Source: Arthrobacter bambusae
Lineage (GTDB): Bacteria > Actinomycetota > Actinomycetes > Actinomycetales > Micrococcaceae
DNA: 64,000 bases
Direction of reading: 5' to 3'
Assembly: GCF_022606295.1 (NCBI RefSeq)
Contig: NZ_JAHHZS010000010.1
Span: 62,001-126,000 of the forward strand
Shown: positions 1-7,444 of the stretch, piece after piece
Position numbering within the stretch: the first letter of the stretch is position 1
Layout: each line of letters begins with the position of its first letter
Program-made: the position numbers and the translations under genes
The notes under the pieces: generated by a model
What the model was told of the DNA's origin: nothing
The model's input: only the letters and a program-made list of their open reading frames with translations
Databases searched by the model: none

Positions 1-610
1 AGAAGGAGACAGCACGAACCGGTATCGGCTGGCCAAGCAGGCCGACGTGCTGATGCTCCTGTACCTGCTGGGGGAGCAGGAACTCATGCTGTTCCTCGCC
101 CGGATGGGCTACTCAGTGAGTACGGATCAGCTCGCGGCGACGGTCGAGTACTACCTCGCGCGCACTGCCCACGGTTCCACCCTCAGCCGTGTGGCCCATG
201 CCTCGGTGCTGGCTGCAATGGACCCGGACCGAGCCTGGAGCACCTTCAGGGAAGCGCTCACGGCTGACCTTGACGACACCCAGGGAGGCACCACACACAC
301 AGGGATCCACCTTGGCGCCATGGCGGGGACGATCGACGTTATCCAGCGCAGCTTCGCCGGGTTGAGGATCACCAGGGATGCCCTCGTTTTCTCCCCGAAG
401 ATGCCCAATGGGATACGAGCGGTGTCCTTTCGTGTCCGATATCGGGACCAGTTGCTTGAAGTCAGCCTCGACCACAGCACGTTGACTGTCTCGGCTGCAC
501 CCGGAGACGCGGCCGGTGTCTGCATCCGGGTCGGTTCCGAGAGGGTCCTCTTGGCCGCCGGGGAGCTCCGGAAGTTCCTCCTGCTCGCACCGGACGCCAT
601 GGCGGGCTGA
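1..610 (+). CDS. Glycoside hydrolase family 65 protein (disaccharide phosphorylase-like), 3' part
   Basis: The reading frame is open from the left edge (codons from base 2) to a TGA at 608-610, giving the last 202 residues of a larger protein. The segment KQADVLMLLYLL, then YYLARTAHGSTLSRVAHA, then HLGAMAGTIDVIQRSFAGLR, is the typical end of the GH65 (alpha/alpha)6 barrel followed by the small C-terminal beta domain. GH65 enzymes phosphorolyse or hydrolyse trehalose, maltose or kojibiose in the cytoplasm; the substrate cannot be told from this end. It lies 93 bp before the disrupted flavodoxin gene. Family call is firm, specificity unknown. Confidence 0.85.
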   Translation, partial: EGDSTNRYRLAKQADVLMLLYLLGEQELMLFLARMGYSVSTDQLAATVEYYLARTAHGSTLSRVAHASVLAAMDPDRAWSTFREALTADLDDTQGGTTHTGIHLGAMAGTIDVIQRSFAGLRITRDALVFSPKMPNGIRAVSFRVRYRDQLLEVSLDHSTLTVSAAPGDAAGVCIRVGSERVLLAAGELRKFLLLAPDAMAG

Positions 611-654
611 AGCCTTGGCATTCGGAGGACCGGGAGGGCGTCGGCAATAGGCCG

Positions 655-669
655 ATGACTTTTGGCTCT
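655..669 (+). promoter_or_regulatory. DevR/DosR-like box 1, upstream of disrupted flavodoxin
   Basis: The 15-mer ATGACTTTTGGCTCT matches the mycobacterial box GGGACTTNNGNCCCT at all but three defined positions. It is followed 25 bases later by TCTTGG (695-700) in the same register as TCTTAG after boxes 2 and 8, and ends 34 bases before the flavodoxin ATG at 704. Box function is inferred from this repeated layout. Confidence 0.6.
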
Positions 670-703
670 GGCAGGGGCCCATCATCAGGCCCAGTCTTGG
701 AGC

Positions 704-784
704 ATGACCTACCTTGTTGCCTACGCAAGTGCCCTGGGGTCCACCCGGGAAGTAGCTCAACGTGTTGCTTCACGCATGGAGTGA
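704..784 (+). pseudogene. Flavodoxin-domain protein, N-terminal fragment (interrupted by IS21 element)
   Basis: ATG at 704 opens a frame reading MTYLVAYASALGSTREVA and then a TGA at 782-784. The pattern YASALGST is the FMN phosphate-binding start of flavodoxins. The stop lies in the first bases of an inserted IS21-family element. Removing 782-5062 and one copy of the 7-bp target duplication joins this fragment in frame to the C-terminal part at 5064-5516, giving a continuous protein of about 174 residues, a normal size for this family. The gene is therefore inactivated by insertion. Confidence 0.85.
775..781. repeat. 7-bp target-site duplication, left copy
   Basis: CATGGAG at 775-781 is repeated exactly at 5063-5069 on the far side of the element. 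The two copies lie directly outside the terminal inverted repeats, as expected for an IS21-family insertion (which makes 4-8 bp duplications). Confidence 0.85.
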
Positions 785-817
785 TTGTGTCAAGTATTCT
801 TGGCCCCGGTAGGACGG
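782..817. repeat. Left terminal inverted repeat of IS21-family element
   Basis: The outer 36 bases pair with 5027-5062 (29 of 36 matches; the motif GGCCCCGGTAGGACGG is identical). A related internal copy, ending CTGGCCCC, follows at about 812-830, in keeping with the multiple end repeats of IS21 elements. Confidence 0.8.
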
Positions 818-830
818 GTATTTCTGGCCC

Positions 831-1118
831 CACCCCGCGGACTGCGTTTGTCCCGCCTCCATGGCTGTCCCTCGCGAATCTGATGAATCGACCGGCCGAC
901 AATCGGTCCGAGATTTCCGTTGACTTCCGTTGCTGCCACTTGCAGAATCAGAGCACGTCTTTGTGCCCTCCCGAATAGTCGCTTGGACTTGAGGTTTTGG
1001 GAGCGGCCTTCGATGTGACCGATTTCCGTTTGGGGGCTGGATTTCGAAGCACATCACGCCTTCTTGCGTTGGTTGGTCTTTTGACGAATGGTCAAGATCA
1101 GACTGGGGAAGGATTGTT
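831..1118. other. Non-coding left-end region of the IS21 element
   Basis: About 290 bases between the terminal repeats and the first passenger gene. I see no convincing gene. It repeats short TTTCCGTT and TTCCGTTG motifs (around 915-935 and 1021-1030), and it should contain the promoter of the gene at 1119. Confidence 0.5.
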
Positions 1119-1787
1119 GTGAATAAGGTCTCTCAACGAGCAAGAATCATGTCATTATCAATGGCGGTCGGCCTTGTTTTCAGTGCATTGTTGGGCATTG
1201 GAGGTGCAAACGCGGCCCCCACGACGGCTGATCCGGGGAGCTACATGCCTGCTCCTCCACTTCCGATTGAAGCGTCGTCACCGAAAGTCAAGGCAGATTT
1301 CGACGCTCACCTGGCCAAAGTGAAGGAAGAAATTCGTGTCAACGGCGGCAAGATCGTTGGCGAACAAAAAGTCGCCTACGAACCAGCCCCGGCGAAGGCT
1401 GCAGGTAAGAAGGCTGGGTCGGTGACACCCATGGCTTTTCCCAGCGGGTGCGGCCTTTACGTGATCACTTACTTCGATTACCACTCGAACACTTACAGCA
1501 GCGCTGTGCACTCAGCGCTCACCTCGTGCACTTACAGTGTCTACTACATCGGGATGGATTCCATCCTGAACAAGTACGACACATATTGGGGTTGGTGGGA
1601 CCAAGTCGGCGAGGGCAGCAACGCAGCCTATTACGTCAGTTCCTTGACGTCGGCTGCTACCTTCACGTGCACAACCGGAAACAACAGCGGTTTCTCGGGA
1701 AGCACTACCGGTGAGTTGTACTCCGGGGGTACGAGGTACACGGCTGCCGCGTACGACGGTACGTATTTCTGGGCCTGCGGCAACTAA
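1119..1787 (+). CDS. Secreted Tyr/Trp-rich protein of unknown function (IS passenger)
   Basis: A 222-residue protein starting at GTG 1119 behind a GGGGAAGGA ribosome site. Residues 1-32 form a Sec-type signal peptide: basic start (NKVSQRAR), hydrophobic core (MAVGLVFSALLGIGG) and an ANA cleavage site. The mature part has an acidic and Ala/Pro/Lys-rich linker to about residue 105, then a compact domain rich in Tyr, Trp, Thr and Ser with four cysteines (SGCGLY, TSCTYS, FTCTTG, FWACGN) that could form two disulfides outside the cell. Its base composition is visibly lower in G+C than the flanks. Its stop overlaps the stop of the convergent gene at 1784. No family recognised. Confidence 0.75.
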   Translation: MNKVSQRARIMSLSMAVGLVFSALLGIGGANAAPTTADPGSYMPAPPLPIEASSPKVKADFDAHLAKVKEEIRVNGGKIVGEQKVAYEPAPAKAAGKKAGSVTPMAFPSGCGLYVITYFDYHSNTYSSAVHSALTSCTYSVYYIGMDSILNKYDTYWGWWDQVGEGSNAAYYVSSLTSAATFTCTTGNNSGFSGSTTGELYSGGTRYTAAAYDGTYFWACGN

Positions 1788-2305
1788 GTTCCAGAGCCGG
1801 GGGCCGGGTTCTTTGCGGACCCGCCTCCGGCTTCCGGCATCTGAATAACCCTGTCATAGGTTTTGCAGAGAAATGGCTCGGCGGCGTGGATCCGGTCGGC
1901 CGCAATTTGAAACATGTCAATGTAATGCCCGCCCGGAACTTGAACCCTAGGGAGTCTTCCTGGTTCAACGATCCAGAATGCACCAGGGAATGCTGCCAGG
2001 ACTGTGTCCGCGTAGTAGAGCGCAACGTCACGTGAAAAGTCATCAACGTCGCCGGCGGGATAAGACCGGTTTCTGATTGCCTCGTCCAACCGTTCCAGAC
2101 CTTCACGCGAGCACACAACTTCCTTCCCGTCTCTCGGAAGAAGCGGTTCCAGCGTCGGATACAAGCGCAACAGCCCGGCAAAACGCTCTGTTGGCCGTGC
2201 CTCGTCTTCCTGCGTATAGACCGCGAACAGCCGGCTGGGCGGATGCGATAGGGCGAATCTCACCGCTGCCCGTGCACGTTCGAGGCTCTCATTAATTTCG
2301 GACAT
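1784..2305 (-). CDS. Conserved hypothetical protein (IS passenger)
   Basis: A 173-residue protein if the ATG at 2305 (MSEINESLERARAAVRFAL) is used; the frame stays open 21 codons further upstream but without a better start. It has no signal peptide or membrane segment, so it is probably cytoplasmic. A helical N-terminal part is followed by a mixed region with YYADTVLAAFPGAFWIVEPG and GGHYIDMFQIAADRI. The TAG stop overlaps the TAA of the convergent secreted-protein gene by three bases. Both lie inside the IS ends, so they travel with the element. I do not recognise the family. Confidence 0.65.
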   Translation of the reverse strand: MSEINESLERARAAVRFALSHPPSRLFAVYTQEDEARPTERFAGLLRLYPTLEPLLPRDGKEVVCSREGLERLDEAIRNRSYPAGDVDDFSRDVALYYADTVLAAFPGAFWIVEPGRLPRVQVPGGHYIDMFQIAADRIHAAEPFLCKTYDRVIQMPEAGGGSAKNPAPGSGT

Positions 2306-2426
2306 ACTAACCGACCCCCATGGGACAGAGCCCAATCCAGCTTGGTACCGGGTCAGCAGCCCGGGCATGCTGTGAATCTACGCTGCAGGGCCTCTGGCGG
2401 CAACGGCCACATTGGCCGCACCCCGA

Positions 2427-3245
2427 TTAGCTGGCGGCCTGTTGAGCGATGGTGTGGGCGAGCCGGTAGGAGTCGGTGCCGGTTTCGATGATGGCGCCGT
2501 TAAAGGTCAATCGGTCCACTATTGCGGCGCAGAGGCGCGGGTCGGTGAAGGTTTTGGTCCAGCCGGAGAAGGACTCGTTGGAGGCGATGGCGATGGAGTT
2601 CTTTTCTTCGCGTTCGGTGAGGACTTGGAAGAGGAGTTCGGCGCCGCGGCGGTCCAGTTCCATATAGCCCAATTCGTCGATACAGAGCAGGTCCACGCGG
2701 CCGTAGCGGGCGATGGTTTTGGCCAGGACTTTATCGTCGGCGGCTTCAACGAGTTCGTTCACGAGCCTCGTGGCGAGGGTGTATTTGACCCGGTAGCCCT
2801 GTTCCGCGGCCGCGGTGCCTAGCCCGATGAGCAGGTGGGTTTTGCCCGTTCCGGAGTCCCCGATCAGGCACAGGGGTGAGCCTTTGCGGATCCAGTCCCC
2901 GGTTGCGAGGGTGTGGATGGTGGCGGGGTTGATGTTCGGGTTGGCATCGAAATCGAAGTCTCCGAGCCATTTGTTCCTTGGAAAGTTTGCTGCTTTGACC
3001 CTGCGGATGGAGGAGCGCCGGTCCCGGTCGTCGCACTCGGCAAGCAGCAGTTCGGCCAGGAAACCCTGGTAGGAGAGTTGTTCCTTCCCTGCGACGGTGA
3101 GGGCTTCGTCCAGGACCGCCCTGACGGTGGGCAGGCGCAGCCGACGGCAGGCCTGGTCCACGGCCGCGACCGCGGCTTGTTCGGTCAGGCCGCGGCGACG
3201 GCGCAGTGTCGGGGTGATGGTGACGGCAGGGGCGGTGGGGCTCAT
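2427..3245 (-). CDS. istB: IS21-family helper ATPase IstB
   Basis: A 272-residue AAA+ (DnaC/DnaA-like) ATPase that assists the IstA transposase. The N-terminal helical domain holds LTEQAAVAAVDQACRRLRLP. The ATPase core shows Walker A GDSGTGKTH and Walker B DLLCIDELGY, then the sensor-type SNESFSGW. The start ATG overlaps the istA stop by four bases (ATGA, 3242-3245), typical of translational coupling in istAB. Length is normal for the family and no frameshift is seen. Confidence 0.95.
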   Translation of the reverse strand: MSPTAPAVTITPTLRRRRGLTEQAAVAAVDQACRRLRLPTVRAVLDEALTVAGKEQLSYQGFLAELLLAECDDRDRRSSIRRVKAANFPRNKWLGDFDFDANPNINPATIHTLATGDWIRKGSPLCLIGDSGTGKTHLLIGLGTAAAEQGYRVKYTLATRLVNELVEAADDKVLAKTIARYGRVDLLCIDELGYMELDRRGAELLFQVLTEREEKNSIAIASNESFSGWTKTFTDPRLCAAIVDRLTFNGAIIETGTDSYRLAHTIAQQAAS

Positions 3246-4915
3246 GAGATGTTCTCCTTCGACGCGTTGTCCGGGTGTTTGTTGCGTTTGGCGAGCAGCT
3301 CGTCATAAACACTCACCGAAGGAAGAGGGCGAGCGTCCTCCGGGAGCCCCGCAATAACAGCGGCGGGGTCCATGAGCCGCCGCTGGGTGAGACTGACAAC
3401 CCGTTGCACATTTACCTCGTCATGAGCACCGTGATGACGGTCCGAACCGCCCTCACCCGCCGAAACGTTTGTAGCGTGTCTGCGGGCTTCGACAGCGACG
3501 ACGTCGGCGCTGACCGCGCCCACTCCCAATGCCGCGGTGATCCCTGCCTCGATGTCTGCTCCGTCCATGGAACGGTGGAGCAGCAAGATGTCGATCAGTT
3601 CACGGGTTCCCTCGGCGTCGCCATTGACCCGGCGCGAGGCGGCCCAGAAGGCTTCATGGGCGCTGGTGAAAGCACCGGACTCCCGTGCCCGGGCCAACGC
3701 GGTGGAGCCAGGCAAAGCGCCGGGCTTGGTTTTGAGGACCTCCAGGTAATGGTCCAGCTGGACCGACTGTGCGCCCTTGGCAATGATCCGCTGATGCCGG
3801 GCCGCCACCGCGCGGCCGTCGAACACTACAAGCTCCGATGCCCGCAAGGACACCCGGACTCTTCTGCCTATGAACCGCGCGGGCACGGAGTACTTCACCA
3901 TCCGCACCGTGATCATCGATGACCGGTCCACCCTCGGGTTCAGCACCAGACCGGGATCGAACTCTTCGGCCGGCAACGGTGCCAGGAACGGGCGCTCGGC
4001 GGCGAGGTCCTGGCCGATGGTGCGGATCCGGTCATTGATCCGCCGCTGATCGTCTTGGACCTCCCAGGCCCGGATCCGGTGGTTGAGCTCCTCCAGGGAT
4101 CTCGCGACGGGCATCGGGGTAAGCCGGTTGCGGCGGAACCAGCCCACCTCGCCCTCGACTCCGCCTTTCTCGTGAGCCCCGGCAATACCTGGCTGGCAGT
4201 AGAAAGGATCAAAACCGTAGAACGAGCGGAACAACACCCACCGGTCGTTCTCCGTTCGTTTCCGGCCCTGCCCGAACACCACAGCCCGGACGGCGCTGGT
4301 GAGGTTGTCACAGCGGATGTGTTTAACCGGCACCCCGCCGATCTCGTTGAACGCCTCGATATGGCCTTCCAGAAACGCTTCCTGGGCCTGGGTGGGGTAA
4401 ATCCGGTGGATGGCCTTGCCGGAATGGGACAACCGGAAGATGAACATGTGACACTTCGTCTTCACCCCGTTCAGCATGATCCAGACTTCGCCGAAGTCCA
4501 CTTCTGCCTCCGCGCCGGGGGCGTGTTCCTGCGGAACGAACACTTCAACCCGGCGACCGGCTTCGACATCGATCTGCGCCCGACGGACCCGCACGTAATC
4601 ACGCACCGTCGAATACGACAGCCCCTGGGCACCATGCTCCTCGATGAGCCGGGCAAGAATCCTCCGAGCCGTATGGCGTTGCTTCCGCGGCGCTGTGGTG
4701 TCCTCGACCAGCATGGCATCGATCGCGGGTTTGAACGGCTCTAGCCGCCAGGAGACCCCTCGCCGTGGTTTGCGTTCCGGAGGGGCCGCGGACTCCAGGG
4801 CCTGCCTCACCGTCCTTCGGTGAACCCCATGCCGGCCTGCCAGTGCACGAACCGACAGGCCCTCAACCCGGGCGTCTCTTCGGATCTGTGCGAACAACTC
4901 CACTCTCGACTCCAT
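3242..4915 (-). CDS. istA: IS21-family transposase IstA
   Basis: A 557-residue DDE transposase taking the ATG at 4915 (MESRVELFAQIRRD); the frame extends to 4975 but the upstream residues lie over the end repeats and look non-coding. It has an N-terminal helix-turn-helix (LSVRALAGRHGVHRRTVRQAL) and a retroviral-integrase-like core with catalytic acidic residues in EVDFGEVW, RCDNLTSAV and HEKGGVEGEVGW, then a beta-rich C-terminal domain (SMITVRMVKYSVPARFIGRRVRV). It appears full length, so the element may still be active. Confidence 0.95.
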   Translation of the reverse strand: MESRVELFAQIRRDARVEGLSVRALAGRHGVHRRTVRQALESAAPPERKPRRGVSWRLEPFKPAIDAMLVEDTTAPRKQRHTARRILARLIEEHGAQGLSYSTVRDYVRVRRAQIDVEAGRRVEVFVPQEHAPGAEAEVDFGEVWIMLNGVKTKCHMFIFRLSHSGKAIHRIYPTQAQEAFLEGHIEAFNEIGGVPVKHIRCDNLTSAVRAVVFGQGRKRTENDRWVLFRSFYGFDPFYCQPGIAGAHEKGGVEGEVGWFRRNRLTPMPVARSLEELNHRIRAWEVQDDQRRINDRIRTIGQDLAAERPFLAPLPAEEFDPGLVLNPRVDRSSMITVRMVKYSVPARFIGRRVRVSLRASELVVFDGRAVAARHQRIIAKGAQSVQLDHYLEVLKTKPGALPGSTALARARESGAFTSAHEAFWAASRRVNGDAEGTRELIDILLLHRSMDGADIEAGITAALGVGAVSADVVAVEARRHATNVSAGEGGSDRHHGAHDEVNVQRVVSLTQRRLMDPAAVIAGLPEDARPLPSVSVYDELLAKRNKHPDNASKENIS

Positions 4916-5026
4916 CCAGACCAGCCTTCTGCCGCATCCATCCATTGATGAATCCAACGTTGAAGGTGGGGCCACGAATAACCGTCACAAGGTGCCCGGC
5001 GAGTCATGAAGTCGGGCCGGATATAT

Positions 5027-5062
5027 CCGTCCTACCGGGGCCATCCAAACCTGTCACAGTCA
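5027..5062. repeat. Right terminal inverted repeat of IS21-family element
   Basis: Read on the minus strand from 5062 it starts TGACTGTGAC and matches 29 of 36 bases of the left end. A second, inner copy (TGACGGTTATTCGTGGCCCC on the minus strand, about 4971-4993) gives the multiple-repeat end structure known from IS21 elements. Confidence 0.8.
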
Positions 5063-5069
5063 CATGGAG
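5063..5069. repeat. 7-bp target-site duplication, right copy
   Basis: CATGGAG, identical to 775-781 and immediately outside the right terminal repeat. Confidence 0.85.
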
Positions 5070-5516
5070 GTTGCGCTCGGCGACGTCGAATGCCGGTCCG
5101 TGGAGGAGGTGGTGTTCGTCTCCCGCTATGAGGGCATTGTGGTCGGCAGCGCCATCCACAACCAGGCATGGCTGCCTCCGGCTTTGCTGTTCCTCTCACG
5201 CCATGAACTTGAGTTGGCCAAGCGACCCGTCTGGGCCTTCAGCGTCGGGATGGCCGACGCGTTGCCAAAGCCGTTTCGTAAGCGCGGTGCAGCGATACAA
5301 CAGGAGCGGCTCGGAAGAGTCCTGTCCGAGAGAGTCCCGCTGCGCGGACACAAGGTCTTCTCCGGTGTCTACAGGGCCACGCAGATGCCGGCGCCGCTCC
5401 GATTCATGTTCCGGCTCGCCGGCGGCCGTTTCGGGGACCTGCGGGATTGGTCTGCCATTGACGCTTGGACGGATCAGATTATTGCCCGAATCGCAAAACC
5501 TGGTTCGCCCCTGTAA
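5064..5516 (+). pseudogene. Flavodoxin-domain protein, C-terminal fragment
   Basis: The remaining 150 codons of the flavodoxin gene whose N-terminus is at 704-784. After a short gap the segment YEGIVVGSAIHNQAWLPPALLFL and then VWAFSVGMAD matches the middle and FMN-binding loops of flavodoxins, and the end GRFGDLRDWSAIDAWTDQIIARI is a typical C-terminal helix. An ATG lies at the junction (in the target duplication), but a product from it would lack the first beta strand and the phosphate-binding loop. The 15-bp gap to pfkB suggests the two genes once formed one operon. Confidence 0.8.
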
Positions 5517-5531
5517 GGAATCGCTGCTCCT

Positions 5532-6506
5532 ATGCTTGCTCTTATGGAAGCCCCCCAGCCAACGCGTGCGAAGCCGATTCTTACCCTCACGGTGAACCCA
5601 GCACTGGACGTCAGCACTTCGACTGAGCGGGTCTACAGCGGTCATAAGCTCCGGTGCGGCGGCAGCCGCCTCGACCCCGGTGGCGGGGGCATCAATGTTG
5701 CCAGGGTAATCCAACGGCTCGGGGGCAATGTTCTGGCTGTATACAGTGCAGGCGGACCCACCGGGGAAGCATACCGGCGGCTGATAGAAGCTGAGCGGAT
5801 CCCTTCGGTGGTCATACCGGTCCAGGGGGACACCCGACAGAACTTCACCGTGGATGAGGATTCGACCGGGAACCAATTCCGTTTCGTACTCCAAGGCGCG
5901 GAGCTCAGCGAAGGGGAATGGGGCACCTGCCTGGAAGTCGTTGCCCGGTCAGTTCCGGTTGGCGGATACGTGGTGGCCAGCGGCAGCTTGCCGCCCGGAG
6001 TTCCGGAGGACTTCTATGCCCGGATTGCCCGCGTCGTGCGGAAAGGCGATGCACGATGCGTTGTGGACAGCTCGGGGCCGGCCCTCTCCAAAGCGCTTGC
6101 CGAGGGTGTCTTTCTCGTCAAACCCAGTCGGCGCGAGCTGGGCGAACACTTCGGAGCACTGCTTCAGAGTGAAGAAAGCCAGGTCGATGCCGCCTTGGCA
6201 CTCGTTGCCGACGGATGTGCGGAATATGTTGCGCTGACCCTTGGCGACGCCGGAGCCGTGCTGGCTTCCAAAAAGGGCGTAACCCGTTTGCAGGCGCCGC
6301 CAGTGCAGGTGCTCAGCACCGTCGGAGCCGGTGACAGTTTCCTTGGAGCGTTCGTGCTGCGGTTGGCGCAGGGGCACCCTGTTGAGGCGGCCTTCAGCTC
6401 GGCTGTCGCGGCGGGAAGCGCGGCCGCGATGACCCCCGCTACGGAACTGTGCCACCGGCACGACGTCGAACGCCTGGAGAAGGAAGTCACTGCCGCAGCG
6501 GATTGA
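5532..6506 (+). CDS. pfkB: PfkB-family phosphofructokinase
   Basis: A 324-residue ribokinase-fold sugar kinase, probably ATP-dependent 6-phosphofructokinase (isozyme 2 type) or 1-phosphofructokinase acting in glycolysis. The start TLTVNPALDVST, the glycine-rich LDPGGGGINVARVIQRLGG and the C-terminal anion hole and catalytic base GAGDSFLGAF are all present. An ATG at 5544 is an alternative start. pfkB (Rv2029c) is a known DosR regulon member in Mycobacterium tuberculosis. Here the gene follows the broken flavodoxin gene by 15 bp and is now 4.9 kb from box 1, so its native induction may be lost or replaced by a promoter in the IS end. Confidence 0.9.
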   Translation: MLALMEAPQPTRAKPILTLTVNPALDVSTSTERVYSGHKLRCGGSRLDPGGGGINVARVIQRLGGNVLAVYSAGGPTGEAYRRLIEAERIPSVVIPVQGDTRQNFTVDEDSTGNQFRFVLQGAELSEGEWGTCLEVVARSVPVGGYVVASGSLPPGVPEDFYARIARVVRKGDARCVVDSSGPALSKALAEGVFLVKPSRRELGEHFGALLQSEESQVDAALALVADGCAEYVALTLGDAGAVLASKKGVTRLQAPPVQVLSTVGAGDSFLGAFVLRLAQGHPVEAAFSSAVAAGSAAAMTPATELCHRHDVERLEKEVTAAAD

Positions 6507-6522
6507 TTCTGGTGACGGGCCT

Positions 6523-6537
6523 GTGACTTTCGGCCCT
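6523..6537 (+). promoter_or_regulatory. DevR/DosR-like box 2, upstream of SDR gene
   Basis: GTGACTTTCGGCCCT differs from GGGACTTNNGNCCCT at one defined base. TCTTAG follows after 25 bases (6563-6568) as a likely -10 region, and the gene ATG is at 6637. Confidence 0.75.
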
Positions 6538-6636
6538 GTCGAGGACCGATGCGCGGGCCCAGTCTTAGATCAAAGCGATCAAGAGTCGAGCCTGAGCTTG
6601 CTTGGAGTCCTCGCCGTCACACTGAAGGAGCATCAC

Positions 6637-7383
6637 ATGGAACGGGTCATCGACAAGGTTGCGCTGGTCAGCGGAGGCGCACGCGGTATTGGAGCCGCTG
6701 TGGCCTCCCGGCTGCACGGTGAAGGTGCAAAAGTTGTCATCGGCGACATCCTGGACGAAGAGGGAAAGGAAACCGCGGAGCGCATGGGCTCGAGCGCGCT
6801 CTACGTCCATCTCGACGTGACCAGCCCGCAGGACTGGGAGGCAGCGGTGAGCGCCGCCGTCGAAACCTTCGGAGGCCTGAATATCCTGGTGAACAATGCC
6901 GGGATCGTGAACTTCGCCTCCATCGAGGACTACACCCTGGAGCAGTGGGACAACGTCATCGGCGTCAACCTGACCGGCACGTTCAAAGGAATCAAGGCCG
7001 CGATCCCGGCCCTGCGGCAGTCCAAGGGCGGCTCGATCATCAACATTTCCTCGATTGCCGGGATCCGGGGTTATGAGCAGATCCCCGGGTACACTGCCTC
7101 GAAGTTCGGCGTGCGCGGACTGACCAAGAGCGCCGCGCTGGATCTGGGGCGCCACGGCATCAGGGTGAACTCTGTCCATCCCGGAGTCATCTCCACCCCG
7201 ATGGCGGCCGACATGCCAATGGACATGAGCCACGTGGCGCTCAGCCGGATGGGTCATCCGGGGGAAGTCGCGGACCTCGTCCTGTACCTGGCTTCGAATG
7301 AGTCTTCGTTCGTCACCGGAGCCGAGTTCGTCATCGACGGCGGCGACACTGCAGGAACGGTCACCCCGCCTGAGGAAGGGTAG
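6637..7383 (+). CDS. Short-chain dehydrogenase/reductase
   Basis: A 248-residue classical SDR taking the ATG at 6637, which sits 6 bases behind GAAGGAG; the frame runs further upstream but through the DevR-like box, so those codons are not used. Cofactor motif SGGARGIGAA and the acidic DI after the second strand suggest NAD(H). NNAG, the catalytic Ser in NISS and YTASK complete the active site; the end FVTGAEFVIDGG is typical. Substrate unknown (3-hydroxyacyl, steroid or sugar alcohol are all possible). Placed behind box 2, it probably supports redox balance in the DevR-type response. Confidence 0.9.
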   Translation: MERVIDKVALVSGGARGIGAAVASRLHGEGAKVVIGDILDEEGKETAERMGSSALYVHLDVTSPQDWEAAVSAAVETFGGLNILVNNAGIVNFASIEDYTLEQWDNVIGVNLTGTFKGIKAAIPALRQSKGGSIINISSIAGIRGYEQIPGYTASKFGVRGLTKSAALDLGRHGIRVNSVHPGVISTPMAADMPMDMSHVALSRMGHPGEVADLVLYLASNESSFVTGAEFVIDGGDTAGTVTPPEEG

Positions 7384-7444
7384 CCCTCACCGTGGCCGGA
7401 CGAGCGTGCGCGTAGGCAGTGCCCCGTCGCGTTGACAGGCTGCG

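Larger units (their letters stand above)
782..5062. mobile_element. IS21-family element carrying two passenger genes (4281 bp)
   Basis: The element is bounded by imperfect terminal inverted repeats starting TGATTGTG (782) and TGACTGTG (read from 5062 on the minus strand), with 29 of 36 positions identical and the inner 16 perfect. It is flanked by a 7-bp direct repeat, CATGGAG. It contains istA and istB on the minus strand with a 4-bp overlap, plus two other genes (1119-1787 plus, 1784-2305 minus) between the left end and istB. Ordinary IS21 elements are about 2-2.5 kb with istAB only, so the extra 1.6 kb is cargo. It interrupts a flavodoxin gene in a DevR-type regulon. Confidence 0.85.

Noticed and set aside
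655..978. A 107-codon plus-strand frame starting in box 1
   Set aside because: It runs through the IS left end in the wrong frame for flavodoxin, with Pro/Ser/Cys-rich random-like sequence.
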